NCBI GenBank assembly: GCA_019347915.1 | Contig: JAHWKL010000006.1 | Coordinates: 1 to 42,980 of the forward strand | Reading direction: 5' to 3' | DNA: 42,980 nt | From: Actinomycetota bacterium | GTDB taxonomy: Bacteria > Actinomycetota > Acidimicrobiia > Acidimicrobiales > CADCSY01 | In this document: piece by piece, positions 15,262-24,977 of the stretch | Position numbering within the stretch: position 1 is the first letter of the stretch | How the letters are laid out: each line of letters begins with the position of its first letter | Made by a program: the position numbers and the translations under genes | The notes under the pieces: generated by a model | What the model was told of the DNA's origin: nothing | What the model saw: only the letters and a program-made list of their open reading frames with translations | Database searches by the model: none

Positions 15262-16143
15262 GTGCTCGGCATCGTCCAGGGGCTGTCGGAGTTCCTGCCC
15301 ATCTCGTCGAGCGGCCACCTCGCCCTCGTGCCCTGGCTGTTCGGCTGGGAGGACTTCGTCGGCCAGCCCGAGCTGGAGACGACGTTCGACGTCGCTCTCC
15401 ATCTCGGCACCTTCGCCGGGGCGGTGGCGTACTTCCGGTCCGACCTCGTCGGGCTGGCGCGTGGGGGCGTGGCCGCGCTGCGGGTGCGGCGCCAGCCGGC
15501 GGACGCCGGTACGACGGAGGTGTCAGGGGCGCCAGCGGACCGGTCCTGGCGCCGGGCCCCGGTCTCCGACGACGGACGGCTGGCCTGGCTGCTGGTCGTC
15601 TCCGCCCTGCCCGCCGCCGCCGCCGGAGCCCTGTTCGAGGACACGTTCCGGGGTGTCGCCGACGTCGAGTGGCTGATCGGCCTGCTCCTGATCGTCTTCG
15701 GGCTGGTGCTGTTGTGGGCCGACCGCCTCCGTGGTCGGCGCCCGGCCGACGACTTCCGCCTTCGCGACGCGCTGATCATGGGCGTGGCCCAGGCCCTGGC
15801 GCTGCAGCCGGGCGTGTCACGCTCGGGGGTCACCATCACCGCTGCCCGCTGGGTCGGCTTCGGGCGGGCCGACGCCGCCCGCCTGTCGTTCCTGATGAGC
15901 CTGCCGGTCATCGCCGGCGCCGGGTTGTACAAGGGCCTGGACGTGGTGGCCGCCGGCGGCATCCCCGCCAGCTTCCTCCCCGCCTTCGCCTGGGGCATGG
16001 CGGCGTCGGCGCTCACCGGTTGGCTGGCGGTGTGGGGCACCCTCCGGCTGGTGCGGACCCGCACCTTCACGCCCTTCGTGGTCTACCGGGTGGTGGTCGG
16101 GCTGGCGGTGATCGGCCTGGTCGTCAGCGGCTTCCGGGGCTGA
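15262..16143 (+). CDS. uppP: Undecaprenyl-diphosphatase
   Basis: UppP (BacA) removes a phosphate from undecaprenyl diphosphate so that the lipid carrier of peptidoglycan and other surface polymers can be reused. The two signature regions are present: GIVQGLSEFLPISSSGHL near the N-terminus and the later ALALQPGVSRSGVTITAA. About eight membrane segments are seen and the length (293 residues from GTG 15262) is near normal. Usual homologues have roughly 7-10 more residues before this point. In-frame codons back to CTG 15241 read LPLLHAI, so the true start may be CTG or lie behind a one-base error. The 3' end overlaps the opposing SAF gene by 20 bases. Confidence 0.94.
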   Translation: MLGIVQGLSEFLPISSSGHLALVPWLFGWEDFVGQPELETTFDVALHLGTFAGAVAYFRSDLVGLARGGVAALRVRRQPADAGTTEVSGAPADRSWRRAPVSDDGRLAWLLVVSALPAAAAGALFEDTFRGVADVEWLIGLLLIVFGLVLLWADRLRGRRPADDFRLRDALIMGVAQALALQPGVSRSGVTITAARWVGFGRADAARLSFLMSLPVIAGAGLYKGLDVVAAGGIPASFLPAFAWGMAASALTGWLAVWGTLRLVRTRTFTPFVVYRVVVGLAVIGLVVSGFRG

Positions 16144-16783
16144 GCACCAGCGTCACCACGCCGGCGGTGAGGGCGAAGGCCAGCCGGTCGGCGTCACCCC
16201 GGTCGACGGCCAGGGTCACCGCCTCGTCGCCGACGTGCACCACCAGGGCCGATCGGGCCACGGGGAAGGTGGGCTGCCCGTCGCCGGCGGTGGTGGGGTC
16301 GACGGTGAGGAGGGCCTCCACCACGTCGCCGGTCTGCAGGGGCAGCGCCCCCGGACCGGTGGGCACGGCCATGCCGACCGTGCCCGCCGGGAGCACGGCG
16401 GCGGTGGGGGACAGTCCGGCAGGAGCCAGACGGGCGGCCAGCACCGGCTCGCCCCGGTGGACGGTGGCGGTGACGACCCGGCCCTCGGCGGCATCTTCCA
16501 GGGCGCCGTCGGGCACCAGGGCGGTGGGCCGATGCTCGATCTCGACGTCGCCCGGGCCGACGGTGGTGCCGGCCTCGAGGTCGACGGTGGCGACCGCAGT
16601 GGGCCGGACGTCGCCCCAGCGCGCCGCCTCGGCGGAGGCGTGACCCACCAGGCGGGCGACAGCGAGGCCGGTGAGCAGGGCCAGGGCGACGGCAGCCAAC
16701 CAGAACGGGACCGGCCGGCGGGGGAGCCGCAGGCCTCGGGTGGGGCCGCGCAGGGGTGGACGGGGCAAGGACGGGGCGGGCAC
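16124..16783 (-). CDS. SAF-domain protein (CpaB/RcpC-like)
   Basis: The 219-residue protein has a basic N-terminus, one membrane helix (FWLAAVALALLTGLAVARLVG), and an outside region with a SAF domain: AVATVDLEAGTTVGPGDVEIEHRPTALVPDGAL. SAF domains occur in CpaB-type pilus assembly proteins and antifreeze-like proteins. No pilus genes are nearby, so a role in a Flp/Tad-type pilus is only a possibility. GTG 16783 is preceded by GAGGAG at good spacing. It lies 86 bases after fmdB on the same strand. Confidence 0.75.
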   Translation of the reverse strand: MPAPSLPRPPLRGPTRGLRLPRRPVPFWLAAVALALLTGLAVARLVGHASAEAARWGDVRPTAVATVDLEAGTTVGPGDVEIEHRPTALVPDGALEDAAEGRVVTATVHRGEPVLAARLAPAGLSPTAAVLPAGTVGMAVPTGPGALPLQTGDVVEALLTVDPTTAGDGQPTFPVARSALVVHVGDEAVTLAVDRGDADRLAFALTAGVVTLVLSPGSR

Positions 16784-16869
16784 GGGCGCTCCTCGAGGCA
16801 GGACGGCTGCAGGGGGAAGCGCCGGCGGCCAGCCTAGGCCCGGCCGGCAGCCAGGGGAAGGGCCCGGTG

Positions 16870-17277
16870 CTAGGCGCTCTTGGCCGGCGAGTCGCTCTTG
16901 GCGGGAGACGACGACGATGCCGATGCCGAGTCGGCCGAGCTCTTCGAGCCCGAACCGTCCTTGCCGCCGGCGTCCTTGCCGCCGGCGGTGGACCCGTCGC
17001 CCTTCTTGTCGCCGCCGCCCTTGTCGCCGCCGCCCTTGTCGGAGCTGCCCTTCTCGGAGGCGCCGGCCTTGTCGGCGCCGGCCTTGTCCCTCTTGGCTGA
17101 CGACCGGCTGTCGGTCTTGTAGAACCCGCTGCCCTTGAAGGAGATCCCGATGGAGCCGAACACCTTGCGCAGGGCCCCGCCGCACGAGGGGCAGCTCGAC
17201 AGGGGCTCGTCGTCGAACCGCTGCACGATCTCCAGATGTGCGTCGCAAGTCCTGCAGGCGTACTCGTAGGTCGGCAA
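16870..17277 (-). CDS. FmdB-family zinc-ribbon protein with low-complexity tail
   Basis: The start is TTG 17277 (read as M-PTYEYACRTCDAH), with GAGGAG upstream. The first 60 residues are a typical FmdB/CxxC_CXXC_SSSS zinc ribbon: CRTC and CPSC pairs, then GGALRKVFGSIGISFKGSGFYKTD. The remaining 70 residues are Lys/Gly/Ser/Asp-rich with repeats such as DKGGGDKGGGDKK, clearly unstructured. FmdB proteins are putative regulators in some amide operons, but this core is widespread and its role is not established. The tail is longer than the family minimum. Confidence 0.88.
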   Translation of the reverse strand: MPTYEYACRTCDAHLEIVQRFDDEPLSSCPSCGGALRKVFGSIGISFKGSGFYKTDSRSSAKRDKAGADKAGASEKGSSDKGGGDKGGGDKKGDGSTAGGKDAGGKDGSGSKSSADSASASSSSPAKSDSPAKSA

Positions 17278-17437
17278 CGTGCTCCTCTGGGAGGCCGGCC
17301 CGGTCGCCGGCAGGTACGGGCGGCGGTCAGTGTACCGGCCTCCCCCCTCGTACCATGGTTGTCGTGGGACCCGAGGCCCTGGCCGCCCTGCCCCGGCGCC
17401 CACCCGTGCCCTGAACATCTGGGGGCGTCTCCGGCTG

Positions 17438-18625
17438 GTGGCGGCAGCCGTCGTCGTGGTGCCGGCGGTGGCGCTCGTGGCGGCACTGGTCGGCGGCCTC
17501 GACCGTGCCTGGTGGCCGGGGTTGGCGGTCGCCACCGTCGCTGCCGGCTTCGTGGCCGTGGTCACCTGGCGGGTGGCCAGCCAGGTCGGCGGCTACGTCG
17601 ACGAGCTGGAGCGCAGCCGGGTGGAGTTCCGCCGGGCGCTGGGTCGGCTGGGCCAGGTGCTGGAGGCGTCCGACGACCGCCGGGCGCTGGTGGACGTCCT
17701 GGTGGAGAGCACCCAGGCCATCCTCGGTGCCGAGGCCGCCGTGTTCTTCGCCGACGCCGGGAACCGGACCGTGGCCAAGGTGGCGAGGGGAGCGCCGGGG
17801 GTGATCGAGCAGCGTCTCGAGCACGGTCGGGGCCTGGTCGGCTGGGTGGCCGAGCACGGTCAGGCCGCCCGCTGGCCCCCGGGCCCGGCGGCGCCCGTGC
17901 CCCCCGAGCCCGACGGCGGCACCGCCCTCGCCGTCCCCCTCTACGCCGCCGGCCACCTCTTCGGCGTGCTCGGGCTCTACGGGCGGACGCAGCCGTTCAG
18001 TCTCGACGATCTCGATGACGTCGCCGACTTCGCCCGCCAGGCGCAGACCTCCATCGACCGGACCTTCCTGCACGAGGAGGCCCGCCGCCTGGCCGTCACC
18101 GACGGCCTCACCGGACTGTGGAACCGCCGGCACCTCGACCTGCGCTGCTCCGAGGAGCTCGACCGGGCGGCCCGCTTCGGAGAGCAGTTCGCCCTGGTGA
18201 TGTGCGACCTCGACGGGTTCAACGAGGTGAACAACCGGTTCGGGCACCAGGTCGGCGACGCCCTGCTGGTCGAGGTGGCCGGCCGCCTGACCGGCTCCAC
18301 CCGCCAGGTCGACCTGGTGGCCCGCTACGGCGGCGAGGAGTTCCTCCTGCTCCTGCCCCACACCGATCTGGCCGGCGCCGTGGAGGTGGCCGAGAAGGTC
18401 CGGTCGGCGGTGTGCTGCCAGCCGGTCGCCACTGAAGCCGGTGAGGTCACCATCACCCTCTCTCTGGGCGTTGCCTGCCACCCCGAGCACGGCACCACGG
18501 TGCGGGCCCTGATCGGTGCCGCCGACGCAGCGATGTACGAGGCGAAGCGAGCAGGCAAGAATCGGGTCTGCGTGGCCGGGCACGAGCCCGGGGCGCACCT
18601 CGACCCCGACATCGGAGGCACCTGA
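17438..18625 (+). CDS. GAF-GGDEF diguanylate cyclase
   Basis: Two N-terminal hydrophobic segments (VVVVPAVALVAALVGG and WPGLAVATVAAGFVAVV) are followed by a short coiled linker, a GAF domain (about residues 75-205) and a GGDEF domain from LTGLWNRRHLD. The active-site motif is RYGGEEF and the metal ligand is in CDLDGFNEVNN, so synthesis of cyclic di-GMP is likely. No RxxD inhibitory site is obvious before GGEEF. The start is uncertain: the frame is open back to GTG 17279, but that part looks non-coding, so I chose GTG 17438 just before the first helix. It ends two bases before galU. Confidence 0.88.
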   Translation: MAAAVVVVPAVALVAALVGGLDRAWWPGLAVATVAAGFVAVVTWRVASQVGGYVDELERSRVEFRRALGRLGQVLEASDDRRALVDVLVESTQAILGAEAAVFFADAGNRTVAKVARGAPGVIEQRLEHGRGLVGWVAEHGQAARWPPGPAAPVPPEPDGGTALAVPLYAAGHLFGVLGLYGRTQPFSLDDLDDVADFARQAQTSIDRTFLHEEARRLAVTDGLTGLWNRRHLDLRCSEELDRAARFGEQFALVMCDLDGFNEVNNRFGHQVGDALLVEVAGRLTGSTRQVDLVARYGGEEFLLLLPHTDLAGAVEVAEKVRSAVCCQPVATEAGEVTITLSLGVACHPEHGTTVRALIGAADAAMYEAKRAGKNRVCVAGHEPGAHLDPDIGGT

Positions 18626-18627
18626 AC

Positions 18628-19512
18628 ATGGACCCACGCGTGCGCACGGCCGTCATACCCGCAGCCGGCCTCGGCACCCGCTTCCTGCCCGCGACCAAGG
18701 CTCAGCCCAAGGAGATGCTGACCGTGGTCGACCGCCCGGCCATCCAGTACGTGGTCGAGGAGGCGGCCGCCGCCGGCATCGACAACGTCCTGGTGGTGAC
18801 CAGCCGGGGGAAGTCCTCGATGGAGGACCACTTCGATCGCATGCCGGAGCTCGAGGCGGCGCTGGAGGGCAAGGGCAAGACCGAGGCGCTCGACGCCGTG
18901 GTCGCCCTGGCCTCCTTGGTCCGGATGCACTACGCCCGCCAGGCCGAGCCGCTGGGGTTGGGTCACGCCGTGGCGGTGGCCCGCGACCACGTGCGGGACG
19001 AGCCCTTCGCCGTCCTGCTGCCCGACGAGATCATGGCCGATGGCGCCACCGTGCTGAGAGGGATGCTCGAGACCTACTCCGAGCGGGGCGGGGCCGTCGT
19101 CGCCCTCAAGCGGGTGCCGCCGGCGGAGATCTCCGCCTACGGCTGCCCGCGCGTCGACCCGGTCGAGGAGGGGCTGGTGCGCATCCACGAGGTGGTCGAG
19201 AAGCCCGAGCCCGACCAGGCGCCGTCCGACCTGGCGGTGACCGGTCGCTACGTGTTCCCTCCCGGGATCTTCGACGCCCTCGATCAGGTGGAGCCGGGCC
19301 AGGGCGGCGAGATCCAGCTGACCGACGGCATCGCCCTGCTGGGCCAGTCCGAGCCGGTGTACGGCTGGGTGTTCGAGGAGGGCCGCTACGACGTGGGCAC
19401 GCCCTCCGACCACCTGCGGGCCACGGTCGAGCTGGCGCTGGCCCGCGACGACCTCGGTCCCGAGTTCGGCGCCTTCCTGGCCGACGTGGTGGCCCGTCAC
19501 CAGCTGGGCTGA
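18628..19512 (+). CDS. galU: UTP-glucose-1-phosphate uridylyltransferase
   Basis: This 294-residue cytoplasmic enzyme makes UDP-glucose, the donor for surface glycans and trehalose. The nucleotidyl-transferase signature AAGLGTRFLPATKAQPKEM is at residues 9-27, and the uridine-binding region EPLGLGHAVAVAR, the LLPDEI metal site and VEKP follow. ATG 18628 has GGAGGCACC upstream. Its TGA overlaps the ATG of glp by one base (TGATG). galU-glp adjacency is widely conserved in actinobacteria. Confidence 0.97.
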   Translation: MDPRVRTAVIPAAGLGTRFLPATKAQPKEMLTVVDRPAIQYVVEEAAAAGIDNVLVVTSRGKSSMEDHFDRMPELEAALEGKGKTEALDAVVALASLVRMHYARQAEPLGLGHAVAVARDHVRDEPFAVLLPDEIMADGATVLRGMLETYSERGGAVVALKRVPPAEISAYGCPRVDPVEEGLVRIHEVVEKPEPDQAPSDLAVTGRYVFPPGIFDALDQVEPGQGGEIQLTDGIALLGQSEPVYGWVFEEGRYDVGTPSDHLRATVELALARDDLGPEFGAFLADVVARHQLG

Positions 19513-20741
19513 TGCCGCTGGTCCCCCTGGCCGAGGCCCGGGACCACGTCCTGGCCTCGTGCCACCTCCTGGCGCCGGTGACCGTCGCCCTGGCTGACGC
19601 CCTGGATCGGGCGGCGGCGGCGGCGATCACCGCCGACGCGTGCGTCCCCCCGTTCGACAACAGCGCCATGGACGGGTTCGCGGTGCGCTCGACCGACACG
19701 GTCGGGGGGCCGGTGACGCTCGAGGTGGTGGGCACCCTGGCCGCCGGCCAGGCGCCCGGGGTCGAGGTGGGACCGGGCCAGGCCGTGCGCATCATGACCG
19801 GTGCGCCGGTGCCGGCCGGCGCCGACGCCGTGGTGATGGTCGAGCGGACGGCGGCGTTGGACGGGGGCCGCCGGGTGCAGGTGGATGCCGAGGTGGCGGT
19901 GGGCACCGCGGTGCGCCGGGCCGGCGAGGACCTGCGCCCCGGGGACGGGGCCCTGGCCGCCGGCGACGTGCTCACTCCCGGCCTGCTCGGGGTGCTGGCC
20001 AGCCTGGGCGTGGCCGAGGTGGCGGTGTTCCCCCGGGCCCGGGTGGGGGTGCTGTCCACCGGGGACGAGTTGGTGGAGCCGCCGGCGCCGCTGCGTCCCG
20101 GCCAGATCCGCGACTCCAACCGCCCGACCCTGCTGGCCCTGGTCGCCTCGGCCGGCTGCCAGGCCGTCGACCTGGGCCTGGTGGCTGACGACGAGGCGGT
20201 GCTCACCGAGGCGTTCCGCCATGGCGTGGCGTCGTGCGACGCCGTGGTCACGAGCGGCGGGGTGAGCATGGGCGACCTCGACCTGGTGAAGGTGGTCCTC
20301 GACCGCCTCGGCGACATGCGGTGGATGCAGGTGGCGATCAAGCCGGCCAAGCCGCTGGCCTTCGGCACGGTGGGCCGCACCCCGGTGTTCGGCCTGCCGG
20401 GCAACCCGGTGTCGTCGATGGTCAGCTTCGAGCTGTTCGCCCGTCCCGCCCTGCGGCGGATGATGGGCTTCCCGCTGGCGGTGGCCGACCGCCCCGTCGT
20501 CCCCGCCGTCGCCGGCGAGGCGCTCCGCCGCCGGGCCGACGGCAAGACCCACTTCGTCCGCGTGGTCGCCTCCATGGGCGACGACGGCCGTTACCGGGTG
20601 CGCTCGGCGGGGGGGCAGGGCTCGCACCAGCTGCGGGCCATGGCCGCCGCCAACGCCCTGGCCGTGCTGCCCGACGGCGACGGCGCCGAGGCGGGGGACG
20701 TGGTGGACGCCATGCTGCTCGGCGCCGGCGCCGTAGGCTGA
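19512..20741 (+). CDS. glp: Molybdopterin molybdotransferase (MoeA/Glp)
   Basis: This 409-residue protein inserts molybdate into molybdopterin-AMP. It carries the expected modules: PPFDNSAMDGFAVRS near the N-terminus, IMTGAPVPAGADAVVMVE, the MoaB/MogA-like domain with VGVLSTGDELVEP, SGGVSMGD and GLPGNPVSSMVSFELF, and a C-terminal domain IV. Start ATG 19512 overlaps the galU stop. The name glp is used because MoeA paralogues fused to galU operons are often called that in actinobacteria; moeA is equally valid. moaA follows after four bases. Confidence 0.94.
   Translation: MPLVPLAEARDHVLASCHLLAPVTVALADALDRAAAAAITADACVPPFDNSAMDGFAVRSTDTVGGPVTLEVVGTLAAGQAPGVEVGPGQAVRIMTGAPVPAGADAVVMVERTAALDGGRRVQVDAEVAVGTAVRRAGEDLRPGDGALAAGDVLTPGLLGVLASLGVAEVAVFPRARVGVLSTGDELVEPPAPLRPGQIRDSNRPTLLALVASAGCQAVDLGLVADDEAVLTEAFRHGVASCDAVVTSGGVSMGDLDLVKVVLDRLGDMRWMQVAIKPAKPLAFGTVGRTPVFGLPGNPVSSMVSFELFARPALRRMMGFPLAVADRPVVPAVAGEALRRRADGKTHFVRVVASMGDDGRYRVRSAGGQGSHQLRAMAAANALAVLPDGDGAEAGDVVDAMLLGAGAVG
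20734..20739 (+). promoter_or_regulatory. -10 element TAGGCT inside the end of glp
   Basis: TAGGCT ends six bases before ATG 20746 of moaA and overlaps the last codons of glp. It could give moaA its own leaderless transcript within the operon. Confidence 0.35.
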
Positions 20742-20745
20742 CTCG

Positions 20746-21729
<984 letters not shown>

Positions 21730-21794
21730 GGCGCCGTCCGGCAACCGGGCCCGCCTGCCACCACGGTGCGGGCGAGCGGGGCGACGGGCGCGCC

Positions 21795-21800
21795 TACACT
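21795..21800 (+). promoter_or_regulatory. -10 element TACACT for moaC
   Basis: TACACT ends seven bases before GTG 21808 and supports that start over the longer frame from 21766, because the hexamer lies within the longer version. Confidence 0.5.
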
Positions 21801-21807
21801 TCCGGAC

Positions 21808-22314
21808 GTGTCTGGGCGGGAGCTGACGCATCTTGATCCGCTGGGCCGTGCCCGCATGATCGACGTCAGCCCCAAGGAGGCCAGCCAGCGCCGGGCCCTG
21901 GCTCGCTGCCGGGTGTTCATGCAGCCTGAGACGACGAGCCTCGTGGCCCGGGGGGCGGTGAGCAAGGGGGACGTGCTGGCGGTGGCCCGGGTGGCGGGCA
22001 TCCAGGCGGCCAAGCGCACGGCTGACCTCATCCCTCTGTGCCACCCGCTGCTCGTGGGATCGGTGTTCGTCAACTTCACCATCGACGACGCCTGGATCGA
22101 GATCGAGGCCCAGGTCGAGACCGTCGACCGGACCGGGGTCGAGATGGAGGCGCTCACCGCCTGCTCCGTGGCGGCGCTGACCATCTACGACATGTGCAAG
22201 TCGGCCGACCGCAGCATGACCATCGGGGACCTCACGCTGTGGGAGAAGACCGGTGGTCGCTCGGGTGTCTACCGCCGCCCGCCGGAGCCCGACGGGCCCC
22301 GCTCCGACGCCTGA
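21808..22314 (+). CDS. moaC: Cyclic pyranopterin monophosphate synthase
   Basis: This 168-residue enzyme performs the second half of the first molybdenum-cofactor step, after MoaA. Conserved landmarks are MIDVSPKEASQRRALA, GDVLAVARVAGIQAAKRTADLIPLCHPL, TGVEMEALTACSVAALTIYDMCK and the catalytic K in VLWEKTGGRSG-like text (LWEKTGGRSGVY). The GTG 21808 start gives the usual family length; the longer frame adds 14 residues of unlikely sequence. It sits 78 bases after moaA with its own promoter-like hexamer. Confidence 0.96.
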   Translation: MSGRELTHLDPLGRARMIDVSPKEASQRRALARCRVFMQPETTSLVARGAVSKGDVLAVARVAGIQAAKRTADLIPLCHPLLVGSVFVNFTIDDAWIEIEAQVETVDRTGVEMEALTACSVAALTIYDMCKSADRSMTIGDLTLWEKTGGRSGVYRRPPEPDGPRSDA

Positions 22315-22421
22315 GACGGGCCTCGGGGTTGTGACCCGCTGGTCGCCGTAGTAGAACCGCAACGCGAACGTCATCGGGGGGCGGCACTCACAGCATCCAC
22401 CCGGAGCCGGAACGGTCCGGG

Positions 22422-22427
22422 TACGGT
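22422..22427 (+). promoter_or_regulatory. -10 element TACGGT before the SepX-like gene
   Basis: TACGGT lies 25 bases before GTG 22453, with AGAGGGCGGAG between as a ribosome site. The rest of the 138-base gap after moaC shows no gene. Confidence 0.35.
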
Positions 22428-22452
22428 CAACGAAGAAAGCAGAGGGCGGAGC

Positions 22453-23016
22453 GTGTCACTGGTGGTTCTGGTCATCCTTGCCATCGTTTGGGCGGTTTTC
22501 CTCCTCCCGCAGCTCTTCCGGGCGCGGGCGGAGCGCTCGAGCGACTCCATCGGCAACTTCCGCCACCAGCTGTCGGTGCTCGAGCGCACCACCCCCGCCG
22601 GCTCACGGTCGGTGACCCAGTTGCGCCCGGTCTCCGGGCCCCGGTCCCCCGTCACCGGCAGCAGCCCTGCCCGTGGTCGTCACGTGGCGCCCGAGCGCCG
22701 TCGGGCTGCTCCTGCGCCTCGCCCGGCGGCCCCTCGCCCCGGCACCGCCTCAGGTCGGGCGCTGGTCCGCAAGCGCCGGCGCGACGTCTTCTGCGGGCTC
22801 CTCGTGGCCATGGGCGCCACCCTGGTCCTGAGCCTCATCCCGTCGCTGCGGATGATGCTCCTGCTCCACGTGGTGGTCGACCTGCTGTTCGCCGGCTACA
22901 TCGCCCTGCTCATCCGGGCCCGCAACGTCGCCGCCGAGCGCGAGCTCAAGGTCCGCTTCCTCCCCGGCATGGTCACTCCCCAGCCGGCCCTGCTGCTGCG
23001 CCGCTCGGCCAACTGA
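22453..23016 (+). CDS. SepX-like membrane protein
   Basis: The 187-residue protein has an N-terminal helix (SLVVLVILAIVWAVFLLPQLF), a long basic Ser/Pro/Arg-rich cytoplasmic linker containing RSSDSIGNFRHQLSVL, and a C-terminal pair of helices (VFCGLLVAMGATLVLSLIP, MMLLLHVVVDLLFAGYIALLI) ending in a basic region. This order, with a LVVxxxVVFLLP-type first helix and a following S-D motif, matches the actinobacterial family that includes SepX, a divisome-associated membrane protein encoded near galU and moeA/glp. Function is inferred from layout and synteny only. GTG 22453 has a good ribosome site. Confidence 0.55.
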   Translation: MSLVVLVILAIVWAVFLLPQLFRARAERSSDSIGNFRHQLSVLERTTPAGSRSVTQLRPVSGPRSPVTGSSPARGRHVAPERRRAAPAPRPAAPRPGTASGRALVRKRRRDVFCGLLVAMGATLVLSLIPSLRMMLLLHVVVDLLFAGYIALLIRARNVAAERELKVRFLPGMVTPQPALLLRRSAN

Positions 23017-23071
23017 TCCGTCGGCAGGAGGCCGCTGGCGCCGAGCCGGCGCCACCTGAGGCGGGGCGACC

Positions 23072-24019
<948 letters not shown>

Positions 24020-24033
24020 CATGAGCACCCCGC

Positions 24034-24106
24034 GGGGGTGTAGCTCAGTTGGCAGAGCGCTACGTTCGCAACGTAGAAGTCGGCGGTTCGAATCCGCTCA
24101 CCTCCA
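24034..24106 (+). tRNA. tRNA-Ala (anticodon CGC)
   Basis: The cloverleaf is complete: acceptor GGGGGTG with CACCTCC (one G-T pair), D arm GCTC...GAGC, anticodon stem CTACG/CGTAG with loop TTCGCAA, and T loop TTCGAAT. The loop gives anticodon CGC for alanine codon GCG. Discriminator A; CCA is not encoded. An accessory-looking stretch begins right after it, but I found no repeat of its 3' end downstream. Confidence 0.96.
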
Positions 24107-24140
24107 CCCGCCTCCGACCGCACCACCTGACAAAGCAACC

Positions 24141-24170
24141 TTGTCACCACACACACCGACCTTGTAGCCT
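24141..24170 (+). promoter_or_regulatory. Promoter of the AbrB/PIN pair
   Basis: TTGTCA (24141-24146) and TAGCCT (24165-24170) are 18 bases apart and resemble -35 and -10 boxes. GTG 24177 follows six bases later, so the message would be leaderless. Confidence 0.55.
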
Positions 24171-24176
24171 CCGGGT

Positions 24177-24419
24177 GTGGCACTTCACACGTTCAAGGTC
24201 TCCGAGCGGGGCCAGATGGCGCTACCGGCCGAGGCACGGCGGCGCTGGGACCTCGTGCAGGGCGGCGCAGTCGAGATCGCTGACCTCGGCGACGCCTTGG
24301 TGATCGTCCCGGCCGGGCGAGGCGGACTGCGGGCGCTGCTGCTCGAGGCGGTCGAGGCGGCCGGCGGCTACGAAGCCCTCGCCGCCAACGTCGCTGCCGA
24401 CGATCCCGACCTGGCTTGA
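24177..24419 (+). CDS. AbrB/MazE-type antitoxin-like protein
   Basis: The 80-residue protein opens with a SpoVT-AbrB swapped-hairpin motif: FKVSERGQMALPAEARRRWDLVQGGAVEIADLGDALVIVPA, typical of VapB/MazE antitoxins that bind operator DNA. The Gly- and Ala-rich C-terminus (about residues 48-80) would wrap the toxin. Its TGA overlaps the TTG of the next gene (TTGA), the usual coupling of antitoxin and toxin. It probably represses its own promoter, but no clear operator repeat is visible. Confidence 0.8.
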   Translation: MALHTFKVSERGQMALPAEARRRWDLVQGGAVEIADLGDALVIVPAGRGGLRALLLEAVEAAGGYEALAANVAADDPDLA

Positions 24420-24862
24420 GCGCCGGTGTCGTCCTCGTCGACGACCACCTGCTGCTGCGCCTCCTGCTCGACGACGAGCCGCCCGAGCTGCGGCCGGAGG
24501 GCGCGGCGATGTTCACCACGGGGCTCTGGTACCACCGCCTCTGCCGAGCGCTCCGAGATCAGACCGTGACCGGCGCCATGTCGAAGTCCCTCGGCAACGT
24601 CGACGCCCACATCGCCAGCGAAGTCGTGCGCTCGGCCGTCGAGCTGCCGCCGTCGATCGGGCTGACGTCGCTGCGGTCCCTCGGTTGGCGAATGGCCGAT
24701 CTGGTGGCGAGCGGCGCCCGCCTCAACCTGCTCTCGCTCGAGGCACTCGCAGCCGCCGAGCACCTGGGGGCGGAGATCTGCCTGGCGACCGGGGACGACA
24801 ACCCGCCACTCCGCCAGGCGGCTGACCACCGGGGATTGGCGCTTCGGTTGGTCAGCGGCTGA
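24416..24862 (+). CDS. PIN-like VapC-type protein with divergent active site
   Basis: The 148-residue product follows an AbrB-type antitoxin with overlapping stop and start. Its opening, GVVLVDDHLLLRLLLDDEP, matches the first PIN strand with an acid at D9, and its end (LNLLSLEALAAAEHLGAEICLATGDDNPPLRQAADHRGLALRLV) matches the last PIN helices and strand. In ordinary PIN RNases the segment before the last strand reads L-x-x-x-D-A; here it is SLEAL, so that acid is missing or shifted, and the final D-x-D is replaced by GDD. The usual role, cleaving tRNA or mRNA, may be altered. TTG is the likely start. Confidence 0.65.
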   Translation: MSAGVVLVDDHLLLRLLLDDEPPELRPEGAAMFTTGLWYHRLCRALRDQTVTGAMSKSLGNVDAHIASEVVRSAVELPPSIGLTSLRSLGWRMADLVASGARLNLLSLEALAAAEHLGAEICLATGDDNPPLRQAADHRGLALRLVSG

Positions 24863-24977
24863 GACGACGTTGCTTCGGACCCTCCAGTTCCCGGAGGTCA
24901 TTCGGGACCGGCCGACCAGGGCGTAGGGACGGCGACGACAATGGTGGCAATGACCTGGAGACCGGAAGGTGGTCGCC

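Noticed and set aside
17279-17437. Upstream extension of the GGDEF protein
   Set aside because: The residues are Pro/Arg-rich and lack helix or signal features, and the GTG at 17279 would face the fmdB start with two bases between them. GTG 17438 is more credible.
22315-22374. Possible small leftward frame starting MTFALRFYYG
   Set aside because: It runs straight into the antisense of moaC without a stop or a ribosome site, so I treat it as chance.
24034-24106. tRNA-Ala as an integration site for the accessory stretch
   Set aside because: No integrase and no second copy of the tRNA 3' end was seen within the following 10 kb.
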